A DNA stretch of 64,000 nt from Microbacterium sp. 1.5R (lineage in GTDB: Bacteria > Actinomycetota > Actinomycetes > Actinomycetales > Microbacteriaceae): positions 2,232,001 to 2,296,000 of the forward strand of contig NZ_CP018151.1 of NCBI RefSeq assembly GCF_001889265.1. Reading direction: 5' to 3'. Positions 53,734 through 64,000 of this stretch are shown in pieces (the first letter of the stretch is position 1; each line of letters opens with the position of its first letter). The position numbers and the translations under genes were made by a program. Under the pieces are notes generated by a model. That model was given only the letters and a program-made list of their open reading frames with translations. It had not been told where the DNA came from and searched no databases.

Positions 53734-55452
53734 TCAGGCGACTGCTTCGCCGAACTCGGCATCGGCCTCGACGTCGAAGAGCTCGCTCGAGCGGTGACGC
53801 TCGATCGCAGCCCCGACCAGGCCACGGAACAGCGGGTGCGGGTCGGTCGGGCGCGAGCGGAGCTCCGGGTGCGCCTGGGTGGCGATGTAGTACGGGTGGA
53901 CGTCCCGCGGGAGCTCGACGTACTCGACCAGGTCGAGCTCGGGGTTGAGACCCGAGAAGACCAGACCGGCCTCGGAGAGACGCGCACGGTAGGCGTTGTT
54001 GACCTCGTAGCGGTGGCGGTGACGCTCCGACGCCTCGGGGCCGCCGTACAGCTCGCTCGCCAGGGAGCCCTCCGCCAGCGCCGCCTTGTAGAGGCCGAGC
54101 CGCATCGTGCCACCCAGGTCTCCACCGTCGAGGATCTCGATCTGCTCCGCCATCGTGGCGATGACCGGCTCGGTCGTCTCGGGGTCGAACTCGCTCGACG
54201 ACGCGCCCTCGATGCCGGCGACATCACGGGCGTATTCGATGACCATGCACTGGAGGCCGAGGCACAGGCCGAGGGTCGGAATTCCCTGCTCGCGCGCGAA
54301 CTTCAGCGCACCGAGCTTGCCCTCGATCCCACGGATGCCGAAGCCACCGGGAACGCAGATGCCGTCGAGTGCGGCGAGCTGCTCGCGCGCGCCCTCGGGG
54401 GTCTCGCAGCGGTCCGACGGGATCCAGCGGATGTTGACCTTGGTCTCCTGTGCGAAACCGCCGGCCTTCAGCGCTTCGGTCACCGAGAGGTAGGCGTCCG
54501 GCAGGTCGATGTACTTGCCGACCAGGCCGATGGTGACCTCGTGCTTCGGGTTGTGCACGGCGTGGAGGACCTTGCTCCAGCGCGACCAGTCCACCTCGTC
54601 GGCAGCCTTCTGGTCGAGTCCGAGGCGGCGCACGATGTACGAGTCGAGCCCCTGGTCGTTGAGCGTCGAAGGGATGTCGTAGATGCTCGGCAGATCGACC
54701 GTGTTGATGACGCCCTCGGCGTCGACGTCGCACATGAGTGCGATCTTGTTGCGGTTGCTCTCGCTCACAGGCCGGTCGCTGCGGAGCACGAGGGCATCGG
54801 GCTGGATGCCGACCTGACGGAGGGCCGCCACCGAGTGCTGGGTCGGCTTCGTCTTCTGCTCACCGGATGCGCCCATGAACGGAACCAGCGAGACGTGCAC
54901 GAAGAACACGCTGTCGCGTCCGAGCTCGTGACGCAGCTGACGAGCGGCCTCGAGGAACGGCTGCGACTCGATGTCGCCGACCGTTCCGCCGACCTCGGTG
55001 ATGATCACGTCGGGGCGAGGATCCTCGGTCGCCTGCAGACGCATGCGGCGCTTGATCTCATCGGTGATGTGCGGGATGACCTGCACGGTGTCGCCGAGGT
55101 ACTCGCCGCGACGCTCGCGGGCGATGACCTGCGAGTAGATCTGACCGGTCGTGACGTTCGCCGCCTGCGACAGGTTGATGTCGAGGAAGCGCTCGTAGTG
55201 GCCGATGTCGAGGTCGGTCTCGGCACCGTCATCCGTGACGAAGACCTCACCGTGCTGGAACGGGTTCATCGTGCCCGGATCGACGTTGAGATACGGGTCG
55301 AGCTTCTGCATCACGACGCGGAGTCCGCGTGCGGTGAGGAGGTTGCCGAGGCTTGCGGCAGTGAGCCCCTTACCCAAAGACGAAACGACACCACCCGTCA
55401 CAAAGATGTGCTTGGTCGTGTCGTTCTTGGGCCCCGCAGAAGAAGAGTTCAT
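53734..55452 (-). CDS. pyrG: CTP synthase
   Basis: This 572-residue glutamine-dependent enzyme makes CTP from UTP. The N-terminal synthetase domain has [22 protein letters not shown] and [30 protein letters not shown]. The C-terminal class I amidotransferase domain has [12 protein letters not shown] and [16 protein letters not shown] with the nucleophilic Cys, and a late HPELRSRP with the catalytic His. ATG 55452 is listed; GTG 55455 is one codon upstream. recN ends 18 nt before. Confidence 0.97.
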   Translation of the reverse strand: MNSSSAGPKNDTTKHIFVTGGVVSSLGKGLTAASLGNLLTARGLRVVMQKLDPYLNVDPGTMNPFQHGEVFVTDDGAETDLDIGHYERFLDINLSQAANVTTGQIYSQVIARERRGEYLGDTVQVIPHITDEIKRRMRLQATEDPRPDVIITEVGGTVGDIESQPFLEAARQLRHELGRDSVFFVHVSLVPFMGASGEQKTKPTQHSVAALRQVGIQPDALVLRSDRPVSESNRNKIALMCDVDAEGVINTVDLPSIYDIPSTLNDQGLDSYIVRRLGLDQKAADEVDWSRWSKVLHAVHNPKHEVTIGLVGKYIDLPDAYLSVTEALKAGGFAQETKVNIRWIPSDRCETPEGAREQLAALDGICVPGGFGIRGIEGKLGALKFAREQGIPTLGLCLGLQCMVIEYARDVAGIEGASSSEFDPETTEPVIATMAEQIEILDGGDLGGTMRLGLYKAALAEGSLASELYGGPEASERHRHRYEVNNAYRARLSEAGLVFSGLNPELDLVEYVELPRDVHPYYIATQAHPELRSRPTDPHPLFRGLVGAAIERHRSSELFDVEADAEFGEAVA

Positions 55453-55469
55453 CACGGGCTTCGATCCTA

Positions 55470-57161
55470 TCAGGAGGTGAGGGCGCCGAGGCTGAGAAGT
55501 TCTCGGGCGTGGGTGATCGCGGCATCCGAATCGGTCAATCCGGACAGCAGTCGGGCCATCTCGGCCTCGCGCTCCTGGCCTTCGAGACGGCGGACACTCG
55601 ATGCGGTGACTGCTCCGTCGTGGGATTTCACGACGGAGAGGTGGTTGTTGGCGAACGCGGCGACCTGAGCCAGATGAGTCACGGCGATCACCTGCGACTT
55701 CTCTGCGAGTCGGGCGAGTCGTCGGCCGACCTCGATCGCCGCCGCACCGCCGATCCCGGCATCGACCTCGTCGAAGACGAAGGTCGGCACGGGGTCGGTG
55801 CCGGCGATCACGACCTCGATGGCGAGCATCACGCGCGACAGCTCACCGCCGGATGCCCCCTTCGAGACGGAGCGGGGTTCGGCACCGGGGTGGGGCGCGA
55901 GCAGGATGGCGACGTCGTCGCGGCCGTGAGCGCTCTCCGCCCCGGGCGTGACCGCGACCTCGAGAGTCGCGTCCGGCATGGCGAGCTCGTGCAGCTCATC
56001 GCTCACGGCGACGCCCAGGCGTGCTGCGGCTGCGGTGCGCTCCGCGGTCAGTGCCTCGGCCCGGGAATCCAGTTCTGCACGAGCGGCGTCCCGTTCGGCC
56101 TCGAGGCGTGCGAGCCGCTCGCCGTCGTCTTCGAGTTCGGCGAGCCGGGTCGATCCGGTCTGCCACAGCTCGAGAGTCTCGTCCAGCGAACCGTGCGCAC
56201 GGATGAGCGTGCTCAGTGCCGCGCGCCGCTCTTCGACCGCCGCGAGCTCGTGCGGTCCCGATTCGTCGAGATCGGCGAGGTAGGCGGAGAGCTGTCCGGC
56301 GATGTCGGCGATCCGGTAGCCGATGTCGGCGAGGCCTGCGGATATCTCGGTGAGCGCGGCGTCGGAGACCCGTTCGAGCGCGCGACGCGCCTCGGCGATC
56401 AACGCGGATGCGTCGGGCTCGCCCTCTTCGTTCGAGAGCGCGCCGTGGGCCAGCGAGGCCGCGAGGCGCAGCTCCTCGGCGTTCGCCAGGCGCTCGGCCC
56501 GTGCCGACAGCTCGACGTCCTCGCCCGGTTCGGGGGCGGCAGCCTCGATGAGAGCAAGTGCCTCCCGAAGCCGGGAGGCCTCGTCGGCTCGACGATCACG
56601 GTTCTCGGTGATGTCCGCGATTTCGGAATCCAGCTCGCGCCACCGGGTGAACGACGATGCGTAGGCGTCGAGCGCCCGGGCGATCGGCGCTCCTCCGAAG
56701 CGATCGAGCGCATCGCGCTGCGCAGCGGCAGAGCGCAGCCTGAGCTGCTCGGACTGACCGTGCACGACGACCAGCTCCTCGGCCAGGGCCGACAGCACAC
56801 CCGCCGGCGCCGCGCGTCCTCCGACGCTCGCACGGCTGCGTCCCTCGGCGCTCAGCGTGCGTGAGACGTACAGCTCTGCGGCACCGGAACCGGCGGGTTC
56901 CAGCTCGCCGCCGGCGTCTGCCACGATGTCCGCGACGTCGCCGGTCTCGGGGACGATCCACACACCCGCGACCGAGGCCTGGGTGGCACCGGCACGCACC
57001 GCTCCGGAATCGGCGCGCTGACCGAGCAGCAGCCCGAGGCCGGTCACGACCATCGTCTTGCCGGCACCGGTCTCACCTGTGATCGCGGTGAATCCGGGCC
57101 CGAGAGGCAGCACGGCGTCGGCGATCACGCCGAGTCCCTGCATCCGCATCTCCTCGATCAT
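55470..57161 (-). CDS. recN: DNA repair protein RecN
   Basis: This 563-residue SMC-like ATPase acts in double-strand break repair. Walker [14 protein letters not shown] is at about residue 28 and the C-terminal ABC region has [19 protein letters not shown] (signature motif) and [19 protein letters not shown] (Walker B). A coiled-coil region of alternating Arg/Glu/Ala helices lies between. ATG 57161 overlaps the nadK stop (ATGA). No LexA box was seen directly upstream. Confidence 0.95.
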   Translation of the reverse strand: MIEEMRMQGLGVIADAVLPLGPGFTAITGETGAGKTMVVTGLGLLLGQRADSGAVRAGATQASVAGVWIVPETGDVADIVADAGGELEPAGSGAAELYVSRTLSAEGRSRASVGGRAAPAGVLSALAEELVVVHGQSEQLRLRSAAAQRDALDRFGGAPIARALDAYASSFTRWRELDSEIADITENRDRRADEASRLREALALIEAAAPEPGEDVELSARAERLANAEELRLAASLAHGALSNEEGEPDASALIAEARRALERVSDAALTEISAGLADIGYRIADIAGQLSAYLADLDESGPHELAAVEERRAALSTLIRAHGSLDETLELWQTGSTRLAELEDDGERLARLEAERDAARAELDSRAEALTAERTAAAARLGVAVSDELHELAMPDATLEVAVTPGAESAHGRDDVAILLAPHPGAEPRSVSKGASGGELSRVMLAIEVVIAGTDPVPTFVFDEVDAGIGGAAAIEVGRRLARLAEKSQVIAVTHLAQVAAFANNHLSVVKSHDGAVTASSVRRLEGQEREAEMARLLSGLTDSDAAITHARELLSLGALTS

Positions 57162-58072
57162 GAGGCTGCCCCCTGCCCGCGCCATCCCGCGACCGGCAAC
57201 TGGAACTTGCGCACCAGACGATCGGTGAACGCGGTCGGGTGCAGACGCGCGAGGCGCACGGGGCGCGATGATCGCCGCACGACGACTCGGGCCCCCGGCG
57301 GCAGGTCGTGGGACCGTCGCCCGTCGCACCAGAGGATGCCGGCGCCGGACGTGCCTTCGAGCATCTCGATGGCCACGGCGGCATCGGGGCTGACCACCAG
57401 CGGCTTGGCGAAGAGCGCGTGCGCCGAGAGCGGCACCACCGCGATGGCTTCGACGCTCGGCCAGATGACCGGACCGCCCGCGGAGAAGTTGTAGGCCGTG
57501 GACCCGGTCGGAGTGGACACGACCATTCCGTCGCATCCGAAGCTCGAGAGGGGGCGTCCGTCGATCTCGAGCACGACCTCGATCATGCGCTCCCGACTCG
57601 CCTTCTCGACCGTCGCCTCGTTGAGGGCGAACGTCTCGTAGACCACCTCGCCGTCGACGTCCTTGACCCGGACCGACAGCGCGAGACGCTCTTCGACCTC
57701 GTAGTCGCGGTCGATGACGCGGCGCATGGCGGCATCCATGTCGTCACGATCGATCTCCGCGAGGAATCCGACGTGGCCCATGTTGATCCCGAGCACGGGC
57801 GCCGCGCAGCCGCGCACCAGCTCGGCGGCTCGCAGGATCGTGCCGTCGCCGCCCAGGACGATCGCGAGCTCGAGCTGCTCCTGCTGCACCGTCTCGCCGA
57901 GCACGTCGACATCCGCGAAGCGGGCATCGACGGCACGCAGGTCGAGGCTGTCGTCGGCGGCGAGCACGGGGCGCGCCCCCGCGCCACGCAGCGCATCGAC
58001 CACGCGGAGGGCCGCTTCGACCGTGTCTTCCCTGCCGGCATGGGCGACGACCAGGATGTTGCGCTCGTTCAT
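57158..58072 (-). CDS. nadK: NAD kinase
   Basis: This 304-residue enzyme makes NADP from NAD. It has VLGGDGTILRAAEL (catalytic Asp of GGDG), LGINMGHVGFLAEID, LNEATVEK and the glycine-rich GCDGMVVSTPTGSTAYNFSAGG. Length fits actinobacterial NadK. ATG 58072 overlaps the tlyA stop (ATGA). The order tlyA-nadK-recN equals Rv1694-Rv1696. Confidence 0.96.
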   Translation of the reverse strand: MNERNILVVAHAGREDTVEAALRVVDALRGAGARPVLAADDSLDLRAVDARFADVDVLGETVQQEQLELAIVLGGDGTILRAAELVRGCAAPVLGINMGHVGFLAEIDRDDMDAAMRRVIDRDYEVEERLALSVRVKDVDGEVVYETFALNEATVEKASRERMIEVVLEIDGRPLSSFGCDGMVVSTPTGSTAYNFSAGGPVIWPSVEAIAVVPLSAHALFAKPLVVSPDAAVAIEMLEGTSGAGILWCDGRRSHDLPPGARVVVRRSSRPVRLARLHPTAFTDRLVRKFQLPVAGWRGQGAAS

Positions 58073-58866
58073 CGTCTCCCTGTCAGTTCGTTGATGCGGT
58101 CCGACCATTCTGACGGATCACTGCCGCGGCCCGGTGCGAGGTGCAGAAGGTATTCCGTGTTCCCGTGGGTCCCGAGAATCGGGGAGGACAGGATGCCGAG
58201 CATGCCGAGCCCCGCATCCCAAGCGCTCCACGCCGTCCGCGCGACGGCGTCGGCGCGCGTGGCGGGATCTGTCACCAGTCCCCCGCGCACGGCCGTTCGA
58301 CCGACCTCGAACTGGGGTTTGACCAGCAGCACGATGTCGGATCCCGCCGCTGCCACGCTCGCGACGGCCGGCAGGACATGCTCGAGCGAGATGAACGAGA
58401 GGTCGCCCACGATGAGGTCGGGGGCTGCGTCCTCCCCGGTCACGTCCCTCAGGTTCTCTGGGGTCATGTATCGGACGTTGTACCCCTCGACGCGCACCAC
58501 ACCGGGATCGGATGCCACGGCAGCGGCCATCTGATCGTGTCCGACGTCGACGGCCAGCACACGGCGCGCTCCGCGCTCACGCAGCACCTGGGTGAAGCCA
58601 CCGGTGGAGGCGCCCATGTCGAGCGCCAGGCGCCCTTCGGCAGAGATGCCGAAGCCGGCGAGCGCGGCGACCAGCTTGTGCGCGCCGCGACCGACATAGT
58701 GGTCGGCGCCCGCGACGGAGATCTCGGCCTCATCGCTGACAGGCGTCGACGCCTTCACGACCGGTCGGCCGTCGACGCTCACCAGACCGTCGGCGATCAG
58801 GGTTGCGGCGTGGGTGCGTGAGCGGGCGAGTCCTCGCGCGGCGAGGGCAGCGTCGAGTCGCGTCAT
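58069..58866 (-). CDS. tlyA: TlyA-family rRNA 2'-O-methyltransferase
   Basis: This 265-residue protein has an N-terminal S4 domain (TRLDAALAARGLARSRTHAATLIADGLVSVDG) and a FtsJ-like Rossmann domain with ALDMGASTGGFTQVLRERGARRVLAVDVG. The catalytic pattern is completed by LIVGDLSFISLE and LVKPQFEVG. In mycobacteria TlyA methylates 16S C1409 and 23S C1920 and affects capreomycin susceptibility. The ATG overlaps the 58-aa ORF stop as ATGA. Confidence 0.94.
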   Translation of the reverse strand: MTRLDAALAARGLARSRTHAATLIADGLVSVDGRPVVKASTPVSDEAEISVAGADHYVGRGAHKLVAALAGFGISAEGRLALDMGASTGGFTQVLRERGARRVLAVDVGHDQMAAAVASDPGVVRVEGYNVRYMTPENLRDVTGEDAAPDLIVGDLSFISLEHVLPAVASVAAAGSDIVLLVKPQFEVGRTAVRGGLVTDPATRADAVARTAWSAWDAGLGMLGILSSPILGTHGNTEYLLHLAPGRGSDPSEWSDRINELTGRR

Positions 58867-59039
58867 CGGGCGCCTGGCGCATCGCGCTGATCGAGTCTCG
58901 CGCCGCTGTCGAGGCGGCGGGACAGCTCGTCATGCAGCCCGGAGTACGCGTCTGCTCTGGCAGCGAGAGGCTGCCCCTCGATCAGGCGCAGGCGACTCCA
59001 CAGACCATCGGTCGGTGCGTTCGTCGTCTCTTCGCTCAC
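58863..59039 (-). CDS. Small conserved protein (58 aa), Rv1693 position
   Basis: A GTG-started frame encodes MSEETTNAPTDGLWSRLRLI.. and ..HDELSRRLDSGARLDQRDAP. Its length and position between a HAD gene and tlyA match mycobacterial Rv1693, a 58-residue protein of unknown function. It is likely helical and soluble. TACAGT lies 6 nt before the GTG, so a promoter inside the run may start here. The stop overlaps tlyA. Confidence 0.8.
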   Translation of the reverse strand: MSEETTNAPTDGLWSRLRLIEGQPLAARADAYSGLHDELSRRLDSGARLDQRDAPGAR

Positions 59040-59045
59040 GCTTCT

Positions 59046-59051
59046 ACTGTA
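59046..59051 (-). promoter_or_regulatory. Putative -10 element of the 58-aa/tlyA operon (leaderless)
   Basis: On the minus strand TACAGT, then AGAAGC, then GTG 59039. It lies in the 63-nt gap after the HAD gene. Confidence 0.5.
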
Positions 59052-59102
59052 CGCGGCAGGGCCGACACGTCGGCGGAGCCACGGCGAGGGCCCGGCTGCC
59101 CG

Positions 59103-60140
59103 TCAGGGCCGGTGGAAGGGGTCGTCGTAGAGGCGCTCAGGGACGCGAAGCACGAACACCGGTGTCCCGGAAGCCCAGATCGCGGCTGCCCCGGCGCGCA
59201 GCAGATCGATCTGCGCCTCGCCCTCGGCGATGATCTCGACATCCGCACCGCTGACGCGGACAGACGCGCCGTTGACCGAATAGACGCCGTCCTTGGACGT
59301 GAGCTCCGGGTACGGCTGGTGCAGTTCCCGCAGATCGCTCAGGATGTACGTCGGACGGGATCCTTCCGGTGCCGCGAGCACATGCTTCGGCCGGTCGATG
59401 CCCGTGAGCACCAGCGCGGAGTCGATACCCGCCCTCACCGCCCCGAGAATGTCGGTGTCGAGACGGTCGCCGATGAACAGCGGCTTCGTCGCGCCGAAGC
59501 GCGACGTGGCCTCCTCGAAGATCGGAGTCTCCGGTTTGCCTGCCACTGTCGCGAGCCGACCGATCGCCGTGTGCACGGCGGACACGAGCGTCCCGTTGCC
59601 CGGGGCGACGCCGCGTTCGCGCGGGATCGTCCAGTCGGTGTTGGTGGCGATCCACGGGATGCCGCCCTCATCTTCGGGGAGCTTCAGGGCGAATGCCGCT
59701 TCTGCGAGGTCCGTCCAGGCGACCTCAGGGGCGAAGCCCTGCACGACCGCATCCGGAGCATCCTCAGCACTGCGAGTCACCGTGTAACCGGCCTTCTCGG
59801 CCTCGTCCACGAGCCCGGCTCCCCCGACGATCAGCAACGTCGCCGGAGGGGGCACGATCCCGGCGAGCAGCCGCATGGCGGCCTGCGGGCTGGTGATGAC
59901 ATCAGCCGGGGCGACGTCGAGACCCAGGCTGCTGAGGTGCTCGGCGACCGACGCGTCGGTGCGCGACGCGTTGTTCGTGATGTAACCGAGTCTCGCGGTC
60001 TCACCGGCCGCGTTGAGGCTCTCCACCGCGTAGGGCAGCGCGCCAGGGCCCGCATAGACGACGCCATCCAGGTCAGCGAGCACGGCGTCGACGCCGTCGA
60101 GCGGCGTGCGCAGTGCGGGCTTCTTGGAGAACAGCCCCAC
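59103..60140 (-). CDS. HAD-family hydrolase, NagD/PGP-like
   Basis: This 345-residue phosphatase has the HAD motifs DAVLADLDGVVYAG (nucleophile and acid Asp at about 22-24), YITNNASRTDASVAEHL (motif II region), and late KPLFIGDRLDTDILGAVRAG (motif IV). The inserted cap is of the C2 type, as in NagD and phosphoglycolate phosphatase. Substrate is uncertain. The position matches mycobacterial Rv1692, described as a glycerol 3-phosphate phosphatase. It shares one base with the upstream gene. Confidence 0.9.
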   Translation of the reverse strand: MGLFSKKPALRTPLDGVDAVLADLDGVVYAGPGALPYAVESLNAAGETARLGYITNNASRTDASVAEHLSSLGLDVAPADVITSPQAAMRLLAGIVPPPATLLIVGGAGLVDEAEKAGYTVTRSAEDAPDAVVQGFAPEVAWTDLAEAAFALKLPEDEGGIPWIATNTDWTIPRERGVAPGNGTLVSAVHTAIGRLATVAGKPETPIFEEATSRFGATKPLFIGDRLDTDILGAVRAGIDSALVLTGIDRPKHVLAAPEGSRPTYILSDLRELHQPYPELTSKDGVYSVNGASVRVSGADVEIIAEGEAQIDLLRAGAAAIWASGTPVFVLRVPERLYDDPFHRP

Positions 60141-62302
60141 TACGCCTCCTCAGAGGGCTCGGATGCTGTGCGCTTCGCGTCGGTGTCGGCGAGGTCGCCG
60201 TCCTCGTCCTCGTCCTCGCCGAGAAGCTCACGCACCTCGTCGTCGATCGACGGTTCCGACTCGATATCGGACTCGGTGTCCGCCTCTTCAGCACCTGCAG
60301 CCGCGATGGTCTCGTCGGACTCGGCGGGCTCCAGGTCGGACTCAGAATCGTCAGAGCCAGAATCGTCGGACTCCGAGTCGTCGGACTCAGAATCGTCGGA
60401 CTCAGAATCGGACCGGCCGTCTTCAGCATGGTCGTCATCGAAGTCACCTTCGATGAGACCGTCTTCGATGATGATCTCCTCATCACCGGCTTCGTCGACG
60501 CCCAGCGCTTCCGCAGCGACCTCGGCGCGATGCGCCCAGAACTCTGCCTCGTCGGTGCGCCCCAGGTCCTCGAGCACGGCGGCGCGCGCAGCGAAGAGTG
60601 CGGGGCTCCACTCGAATGCGCGGTCGGGGTCGAGCTCAGGGATCTCGAGTTCGCCGAGCGCGAGTTCGAGGTCGCCCTGATCCAGACGTGCACCCGACAT
60701 GGCGATCGCCAGCGAGACACGGACGGGCGTGGTCAGAGCGGTCCGGTCGACAGCGCGACCGGTCTCGAGCGCACGGTCGGGGCGGCCGATGCCCCGCTCG
60801 CTGTCGACCATCAGGGCGATCTGATCGTCCTTGCCGGAGATGCGGCGGTACGTGCGCAGCTCACGCAGCGCAAGAGCGAAGTCCTCGGTCGCATAGGCGG
60901 TGATCCCGAGGGTCTCGCGGACGATCGCGATGCGGCCGGCACGGCGGGATGCTGCGAGAGCGTGCTCATGAGCGAGAGCGGGATCCTCGTCGATGAGACG
61001 CGACGCCATCGCGAGGTGACGAGCGACGAGGTCGGCGTTCTCCTTGCTAAGGGTCTTCAGCTCATTGCGCGCCGACGTGTGTAGGTCACGGGCCGTGACG
61101 TCATCGGGGATGTGCGGGTCGTTGAAGCGAGGACGATCGCCCGATGCCTGCACCGGACGCTCACGGTCCACTCCCCCACGCTGCGGGTACGAGCGCGACG
61201 AGTCGCGGTCCTGCCGCGGCGCGCGGTCATCGCGGTTGTAGCCACCCGTGCGGGGCCCGCCATCGCGGTTGTCGCGGTTGTAGCCGCCGGTACGGGGGGC
61301 GCCACCGTCACGGTTGTCGCGGTTGTAGCCACCGGTACGGGGAGCGCCACCGTCACGGTTGTCGCGGTTGTAGCCACCGGTACGGGGAGCGCCACCGTCA
61401 CGGTTGTCGCGGTTGTAGCCACCGGTACGAGGTGCGCCACCGTCACGGTTGTCGCGGTTGTAGCCACCGGTACGAGGTGCGCCACCATCACGGTTGTCGC
61501 GGTTGTAGCCACCGGTACGGGGAGCACCACCGTCACGGCTGTCACGGTTGTACCCACCAGTGCGAGGAGCACCACCGTCACGGCTGTCACGGTTGTACCC
61601 ACCAGTGCGAGGAGCACCACCGTCACGGCTGTCACGGTTGTACCCACCAGTGCGAGGAGCACCACCATCGCGATTGTCGCGGTTGTACCCACCAGAACGC
61701 GGAGCACCACCATCACGGCTGTCACGGTTGTACCCACCCGAACGGGGAGCCCCACCGTCGCGGTTGTAACCGCCAGTGCGCGGGGCACCACCATCGCGGT
61801 TGTAACCGCCAGTGCGCGGGGCACCACCATCGCGGTTGAAACCGCCAGTGCGCGGGGCACCACCATCGCGGTTATAGCCGCCCGAACGGGGAGCGCCACC
61901 ATCACGGTTATCGCGGTTGTACCCACCAGAACGGGGGGCACCACCATCGCGGTTATAGCCGCCCGAACGGGGAGCGCCACCATCACGGTTGTCGCGGTTG
62001 TAGCCGCCCGAACGAGAAGCGCCACCATCACGGTTATCGCGGTTGTACCCACCAGAACGGGGGGCACCACCATCGCGGCTGTAGCCGCCCGAACGGGGAG
62101 CGCCACCATCGCGGTTGTCGCGGTTGTACCCACCAGAACGGGGGGCTCCTCCGTCACGACTGTAACCGCCCTCGCGGCGGGGTGCGTCGTCGCGACGCGG
62201 ACCGCTGCTGCGATTCTGTTCCGAGCGTCCTCCGGAAGGTCGGTTACTGCGCGATCCCTGGTCGTCGTTGCGACGCGGACGGCGCTCTTCCTCTTCCGGC
62301 AT
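60140..62302 (-). CDS. Repeat-expanded Arg/Gly-rich protein with TPR-like core and acidic tail (Rv1691 position)
   Basis: This 720-residue protein has three zones. Residues about 45-355 hold some 22 units of GGAPR(S/T)GGYNRD(N/S)RD, 12 or 15 residues long, giving a basic, disordered RGG-like region. Residues about 375-600 are a helical, TPR-like core (VARHLAMASRLIDEDPALAHEHALAASRRAGRIA..ALRELRTYRRISGKDDQ). The last 110 residues are highly acidic with SDDSESDDSESDD repeats. The helical core matches mycobacterial Rv1691 in place, whose function is unknown. ATG 62302 follows AGGGAG. Oppositely charged ends suggest self-association or RNA binding, which is inference. Confidence 0.8.
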   Translation of the reverse strand: MPEEEERRPRRNDDQGSRSNRPSGGRSEQNRSSGPRRDDAPRREGGYSRDGGAPRSGGYNRDNRDGGAPRSGGYSRDGGAPRSGGYNRDNRDGGASRSGGYNRDNRDGGAPRSGGYNRDGGAPRSGGYNRDNRDGGAPRSGGYNRDGGAPRTGGFNRDGGAPRTGGYNRDGGAPRTGGYNRDGGAPRSGGYNRDSRDGGAPRSGGYNRDNRDGGAPRTGGYNRDSRDGGAPRTGGYNRDSRDGGAPRTGGYNRDSRDGGAPRTGGYNRDNRDGGAPRTGGYNRDNRDGGAPRTGGYNRDNRDGGAPRTGGYNRDNRDGGAPRTGGYNRDNRDGGAPRTGGYNRDNRDGGPRTGGYNRDDRAPRQDRDSSRSYPQRGGVDRERPVQASGDRPRFNDPHIPDDVTARDLHTSARNELKTLSKENADLVARHLAMASRLIDEDPALAHEHALAASRRAGRIAIVRETLGITAYATEDFALALRELRTYRRISGKDDQIALMVDSERGIGRPDRALETGRAVDRTALTTPVRVSLAIAMSGARLDQGDLELALGELEIPELDPDRAFEWSPALFAARAAVLEDLGRTDEAEFWAHRAEVAAEALGVDEAGDEEIIIEDGLIEGDFDDDHAEDGRSDSESDDSESDDSESDDSGSDDSESDLEPAESDETIAAAGAEEADTESDIESEPSIDDEVRELLGEDEDEDGDLADTDAKRTASEPSEEA
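61230..62175. repeat. Tandem 45/36-nt repeats encoding the Arg/Gly-rich region
   Basis: About 22 units alternate between 45 nt (GGAPRxGGYNRDxRD) and 36 nt (GGAPRxGGYNRD). Neighbouring units are almost identical at the DNA level; the six NRD units near 61290-61520 differ by only a few bases, pointing to recent unequal exchange or slippage. Confidence 0.95.
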
Positions 62303-62333
62303 GATGCTCCCTGTTCTAGATGTTGTTAACGCA

Positions 62334-62363
62334 AAATGGCCACCCAACGATGGGTGGCCATTT
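62334..62363 (-). terminator. rRNA operon terminator
   Basis: AAATGGCCACCCA pairs with TGGGTGGCCATTT around ACGA, 12 nt past the 5S 3' end. It separates the rRNA operon from the Arg/Gly-rich protein gene. Confidence 0.9.
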
Positions 62364-62375
62364 GCTTAAAAGAAG

Positions 62376-62493
62376 TCCGGCGGTGTCCTACTCTCCCACA
62401 GGGTCCCCCCTGCAGTACCATCGGCGCTGTGAGGCTTAGCTTCCGGGTTCGGAATGTAAACCGGGCGTTTCCCTCACGCTATGGCCGCCGAAA
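62376..62493 (-). rRNA. rrf: 5S ribosomal RNA
   Basis: The minus strand begins TTTCGGCGGCCATAGCGTGA, contains CCGAACCCGGAAGCTAAGCC and GGTACTGC, and ends AGTAGGACACCGCCGGA. The ends pair as the terminal stem. Exact ends are uncertain by 1-3 nt. Confidence 0.96.
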
Positions 62494-62600
62494 CACTATT
62501 GATGTTTCAATCAAACCTATAGACAAATCATTGTTGTCTGTAGGGTTCTCGACCGTACATCGAGAACCACTCAGTGGACGCGTAGCACCAACAAACGGTG
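62494..62600 (-). other. 23S-5S intergenic spacer
   Basis: This AT-richer spacer contains GGTTCTCGA/TCGAGAACC (62544-62568) and a CTATAGACAA/TTGTCTGTAG-type stem. Both are likely RNase processing stems. No tRNA is present. Confidence 0.75.

Positions 62601-64000
<1,400 letters not shown>

Noticed and set aside
53794..55668. 624-aa plus-strand frame opposite pyrG
   Set aside because: Shadow of pyrG with Arg/Asp-rich noise composition and no domain.
61230..62175. Possible CRISPR array because of regular repeats
   Set aside because: There are no unique spacers. The units are coding, 36 or 45 nt long and contiguous, and no cas genes are present.
61057..62329. Long open frames in several other frames over the Arg/Gly repeat region (405 aa on plus, 366 aa on minus)
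   Set aside because: Tandem repeats with unit lengths divisible by 3 keep all frames open. These frames have no start signals or non-repetitive protein-like parts.

Overview
The window looks like a chromosomal segment of a high-GC actinobacterium, most probably Microbacteriaceae and likely Microbacterium or a close relative. This is inferred from composition, the many GTG starts, protein families (DUF3040, GarA/FtsR, DUF222-HNH, ImuA'-ImuB-DnaE2) and gene order that parallels Mycobacterium tuberculosis Rv2165c-Rv2187 in the left part and Rv1691-Rv1713 in the right part. No plasmid, intact phage or CRISPR array is visible.

Layout. 1-2.3 kb: start of the division and cell-wall cluster on the minus strand (mraZ, rsmH, an ftsL-like gene, the first 69 codons of ftsI), with MraZ boxes upstream. 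2.6-12.7 kb: DUF3040 protein, polyprenyl synthetase, Rv2175c-like DNA-binding protein, secreted LysM protein, PASTA-containing Ser/Thr kinase (pknL-like), class II DAHP synthase, lysophospholipid acyltransferase, acyl-CoA synthetase and peptide deformylase. 12.7-18.1 kb: a MinD/ParA-like ATPase with a long Glu/Pro-rich arm, and pyruvate carboxylase. 18.2-23.1 kb: a second ParA, two MerR regulators (one FtsR-like), the FHA protein GarA, CopC and dihydrolipoyl dehydrogenase. 23.1-26.4 kb: methyltransferase, type III polyketide synthase, CYTH protein, a small protein and a prepilin peptidase. 26.5-32.3 kb: the SOS mutasome operon imuA'-imuB-dnaE2 with a LexA-like box. 32.3-44.5 kb: accessory region with a DUF72 protein, a TetR/MFS/amidohydrolase module, small unknown genes, a tRNA-Pro with a decayed serine recombinase next to it, GNAT, YhhN and S4 proteins, an HNH protein and tandem repeats. 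44.5-62.3 kb: a long minus-strand run: [Arg/Gly-repeat TPR-like protein]-HAD-[58 aa]-tlyA-nadK-recN-pyrG-nudix-xerD-parA-scpA-scpB-[27 aa ORF]-rluB-tyrA-cmk-der, then a Nudix-NYN fusion. 62.3-64 kb: 5S rRNA and the 3' part of 23S rRNA on the minus strand.

Functional links. The kinase and the FHA protein GarA could belong to one phospho-signalling circuit controlling 2-oxoglutarate metabolism. ParA-ScpA-ScpB-XerD form a chromosome maintenance block. CTP synthase, NAD kinase, CMP kinase and prephenate dehydrogenase are housekeeping metabolism carried in the same run. Many adjacent genes overlap by ATGA, GTGA or 8 nt, which suggests translational coupling.

The most notable non-gene signal is a recurrent TANNNT hexamer placed 6-7 nt before the start codon of at least sixteen genes, the signature expected for leaderless transcripts. 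Other highlights are the repeat-expanded Arg/Gly-rich protein beside the rRNA operon, a 27-codon ORF wedged between scpB and rluB that reproduces the scpB C-terminus, and a non-coding stretch at 32.75-33.15 kb with several strong hairpins.
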